From: Methanobacteriota archaeon
Lineage (GTDB): Archaea > Thermoplasmatota > Thermoplasmata > RBG-16-68-12
Assembly (NCBI GenBank): GCA_005878325.1
Contig: VBMR01000150.1
Location: 1-7,178 of the forward strand
Length of the DNA: 7,178 bases
Direction of reading: 5' to 3'
Part shown: piece by piece, positions 6,273 to 7,178 of the stretch
Layout: each line of letters begins with the position of its first letter
How positions within the stretch are numbered: position 1 is the stretch's first letter
The notes under the pieces: model-generated
What the model was told of the DNA's origin: nothing
Seen by the model: the letters and a program-made list of their open reading frames with translations, nothing else
Databases searched by the model: none
Position numbers and translations under genes: made by a program

Positions 6273-6860
6273 ATGGGCCTCCGCGCCTGGCGCCGTCGCC
6301 TGCGGGAATACGACGAGATCACGAACGTCGGGCCGATCATCCGCCGATACTTCATCATCGGGGCGTTCGATGGCGCGCTCACCGTGCTCGGAATCATCAT
6401 CGGAGCCGCGGCATTCGGCGAGCTCGAGGCCCACAAGGGACTCATCCTGTCGGCGTCCTTCGGGGCCGCGTTCGCCCTCGCCGTCAGCAGCGCCGTGGGG
6501 GCGTACGAGGCGGAGCGGGTCGAGAAGAAGCTGGACATCCGGACGATCGAGCGGGCCATGCTCGCCCGACTCAGCGAGGAACACCGAGAGGCCTTCCGAT
6601 TCGCGGCCCTCCTGAGCGCCTTCGTCCACGGGATCGCCCCGCTGCTGGCCGCGTTGCTCCCGATCATCCCTTTCGCCTTCGTCGACGCCGGGACCGCGGT
6701 CCTGGCCGCGATCGGCATCACGCTCGCGATCCTCTTCGCCCTCGGCGCCTACCTGGGCAACTTGGTGCGGGAGCGAATCGTCCTGACGGGTCTCCGCTTC
6801 GCCGCGGCGGGTGCAGGGACCGCCGTCGTCCTCTGGCTGTTCGGCGCGCGTCTCCTCTGA
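6273..6860 (+). CDS. VIT1/CCC1-related membrane protein (putative Fe/Mn transporter)
   Basis: A 195-residue membrane protein resembling the archaeal branch of the VIT/CCC1 family, whose studied eukaryotic members move Fe2+ or Mn2+ out of the cytosol. Five hydrophobic segments are visible at about 27-49, 56-79, 109-136, 139-163 and 172-192, the family's five-helix layout. FDGALTVLGIIIGA (32-45) carries the Asp33-Gly pair typical of the first helix, where VIT1 has a transport-critical Asp. The loop between helices 2 and 3 (about 80-108) is short and rich in Glu (E79, E81, E84, E93, E102, E103, E106). It is much smaller than the helical metal-binding domain of plant VIT1, so a full ferritin-like store is not expected. 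A basic N terminus (LRAWRRRLR) precedes helix 1. The ATG lies 1 nt after the alaS stop, so it is very likely co-transcribed and translationally coupled. The metal is not determined. Confidence 0.85.
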   Translation: MGLRAWRRRLREYDEITNVGPIIRRYFIIGAFDGALTVLGIIIGAAAFGELEAHKGLILSASFGAAFALAVSSAVGAYEAERVEKKLDIRTIERAMLARLSEEHREAFRFAALLSAFVHGIAPLLAALLPIIPFAFVDAGTAVLAAIGITLAILFALGAYLGNLVRERIVLTGLRFAAAGAGTAVVLWLFGARLL

Positions 6861-6872
6861 CCCTCGGGTGCG

Positions 6873-6891
6873 TTCCACGCCCCTGTGGGAA
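6873..6891. terminator. Weak hairpin after the VIT-like gene
   Basis: TTCCAC, loop GCCCCT, then GTGGGAA pair with a one-base bulge, 12 nt after the TGA stop of the VIT-like gene. It is a possible 3'-end structure for the alaS-VIT transcript. The stem is short and no T-tract follows, so this is tentative. Confidence 0.25.
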
Positions 6892-6944
6892 GTCATGGTG
6901 GAAGCCGGACTCCCTCCCGGCGCTCCGAGTCGCTGGCCACCAAG

Positions 6945-6952
6945 CTATTTAG
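6945..6952 (+). promoter_or_regulatory. TATA-like box before the RibD-C/DHFR-fold gene
   Basis: CTATTTAG sits in the most AT-rich patch of this end of the window (about 6943-6961), with its centre 37 nt before the ATG at 6986. Initiation about 25 nt downstream would leave a leader of about 12 nt that just includes the Shine-Dalgarno-like site at 6976-6982. Confidence 0.45.
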
Positions 6953-6975
6953 TCAAATTTCGGCATCGGGCGGCT

Positions 6976-6982
6976 GGGGAGA
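6976..6982 (+). promoter_or_regulatory. Shine-Dalgarno-like site of the RibD-C/DHFR-fold gene
   Basis: GGGGAGA ends 3 nt before the ATG at 6986. The spacing is short but the purine core matches anti-Shine-Dalgarno pairing. It supports the ATG at 6986 as the start. Confidence 0.45.
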
Positions 6983-6985
6983 CCC

Positions 6986-7178
6986 ATGCGAAAAGTAATC
7001 GTCGGCGCGAGGGTTTCGATGGACGGCGTGATGCAGGCCCCGAGCGGACCTGATGAGGAAGACGGGGGCTTCCAGTTGGGTGGCTGGCCGCCGCGCTGCA
7101 GGGCGACGACCCCGTGGTGTGGCAGGAACTCGGCAAGCTCTTCGACCAACCCTTCGACCTGCTGCTTGGCCGGCGCAC
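6986..7178 (+). pseudogene. RibD C-terminal/DHFR-fold family gene, frameshifted and cut by the window edge
   Basis: The first 34 codons encode MRKVIVGARVSMDGVMQAPS followed by GPDEEDGGFQLGGW. This is the characteristic opening of the standalone 'dihydrofolate reductase family' (RibD C-terminal domain) proteins, NAD(P)H-dependent reductases of mostly unknown substrate. After Trp (bases 7085-7087) the same frame gives non-homologous, Ser/Thr/Cys-rich sequence. The overlapping frame starting at 7087 gives AAALQGDDPVVWQELGKLFD and then QPFDLLLGRRT, which is the expected continuation (family pattern L..LF..PFDLLLGRRTY). One base thus appears to be missing near 7076-7090, for example one G of a TGGGCC. 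It is either a real inactivating frameshift or a sequencing or assembly error; the rest of the frame looks well preserved, which favours error or a very recent mutation. The 3' end is outside the window. Confidence 0.72.

Noticed and set aside
6268..6615. An ATG at 6268 overlapping the alaS stop as an alternative start for the next gene
   Set aside because: It is in a different frame that yields Ser/Arg-rich non-membrane sequence. The frame from 6273 gives the five-helix VIT-like protein.
4889..6721. A 610-codon open frame on the minus strand opposite alaS and the VIT-like gene (also 3599-4555 minus)
   Set aside because: It lies antisense to clear synthetase and transporter coding sequence, is rich in Arg/Pro/Ala as expected from high-GC shadow frames, and shows no recognisable domain.
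1..7178. CRISPR arrays, tRNA or rRNA genes, insertion sequences
   Set aside because: No regularly spaced direct repeats, no cloverleaf with a GTTCRA T-loop and no transposase sequence were found by reading both strands.

Overview
This 7.2 kb GC-rich window is archaeal chromosomal DNA. The strongest evidence is the alanyl-tRNA synthetase. It is the ~900-residue archaeal form, with an N-terminal four-cysteine module followed directly by the catalytic core. Its upstream region has an archaeal BRE/TATA-like element placed for a leaderless transcript and no Shine-Dalgarno site. The high GC content and gene types would suit an uncultivated Thermoplasmatota-like lineage, but that assignment is inference; only 'archaeon' is well supported.

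Layout, left to right. (1) An acyl-CoA dehydrogenase on +, cut by the left edge (2-1081). (2) A 254-bp gap between converging genes that holds three perfect inverted repeats (1098-1114, 1153-1180, 1292-1318), probably termination or processing structures. (3) A secreted protein of unknown function on - (1336-2067), with a clear signal peptide, four cysteines and a jelly-roll-like end. (4) A 170-bp divergent promoter region with a TATA-like element, one inverted repeat around it (2109-2133) and an 8-bp-arm inverted repeat (2171-2192). (5) An HxlR-type winged-helix regulator on + (2238-2732). (6) A polytopic membrane protein ending in a CxxC...CxxC zinc-ribbon-like tail (2872-3495). (7) alaS (3572-6271). 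(8) A VIT/CCC1-related membrane protein starting 1 nt after alaS (6273-6860), probably co-transcribed with it. (9) The 5' part of a RibD-C/DHFR-fold gene (6986 to the right edge), which changes reading frame near 7076-7090.

Functionally the window is a mix: fatty or branched acyl-CoA oxidation, translation (alaS), metal homeostasis (VIT-like) and a small accessory-looking unit in the middle. That unit is the secreted protein and the divergent HxlR regulator. They share one control region and look by eye less GC3-biased than alaS, so they are the best candidate for an undescribed regulator-effector pair. No CRISPR array, insertion sequence, tRNA or rRNA was seen, and nothing here is convincing as a large new defence or biosynthetic system.
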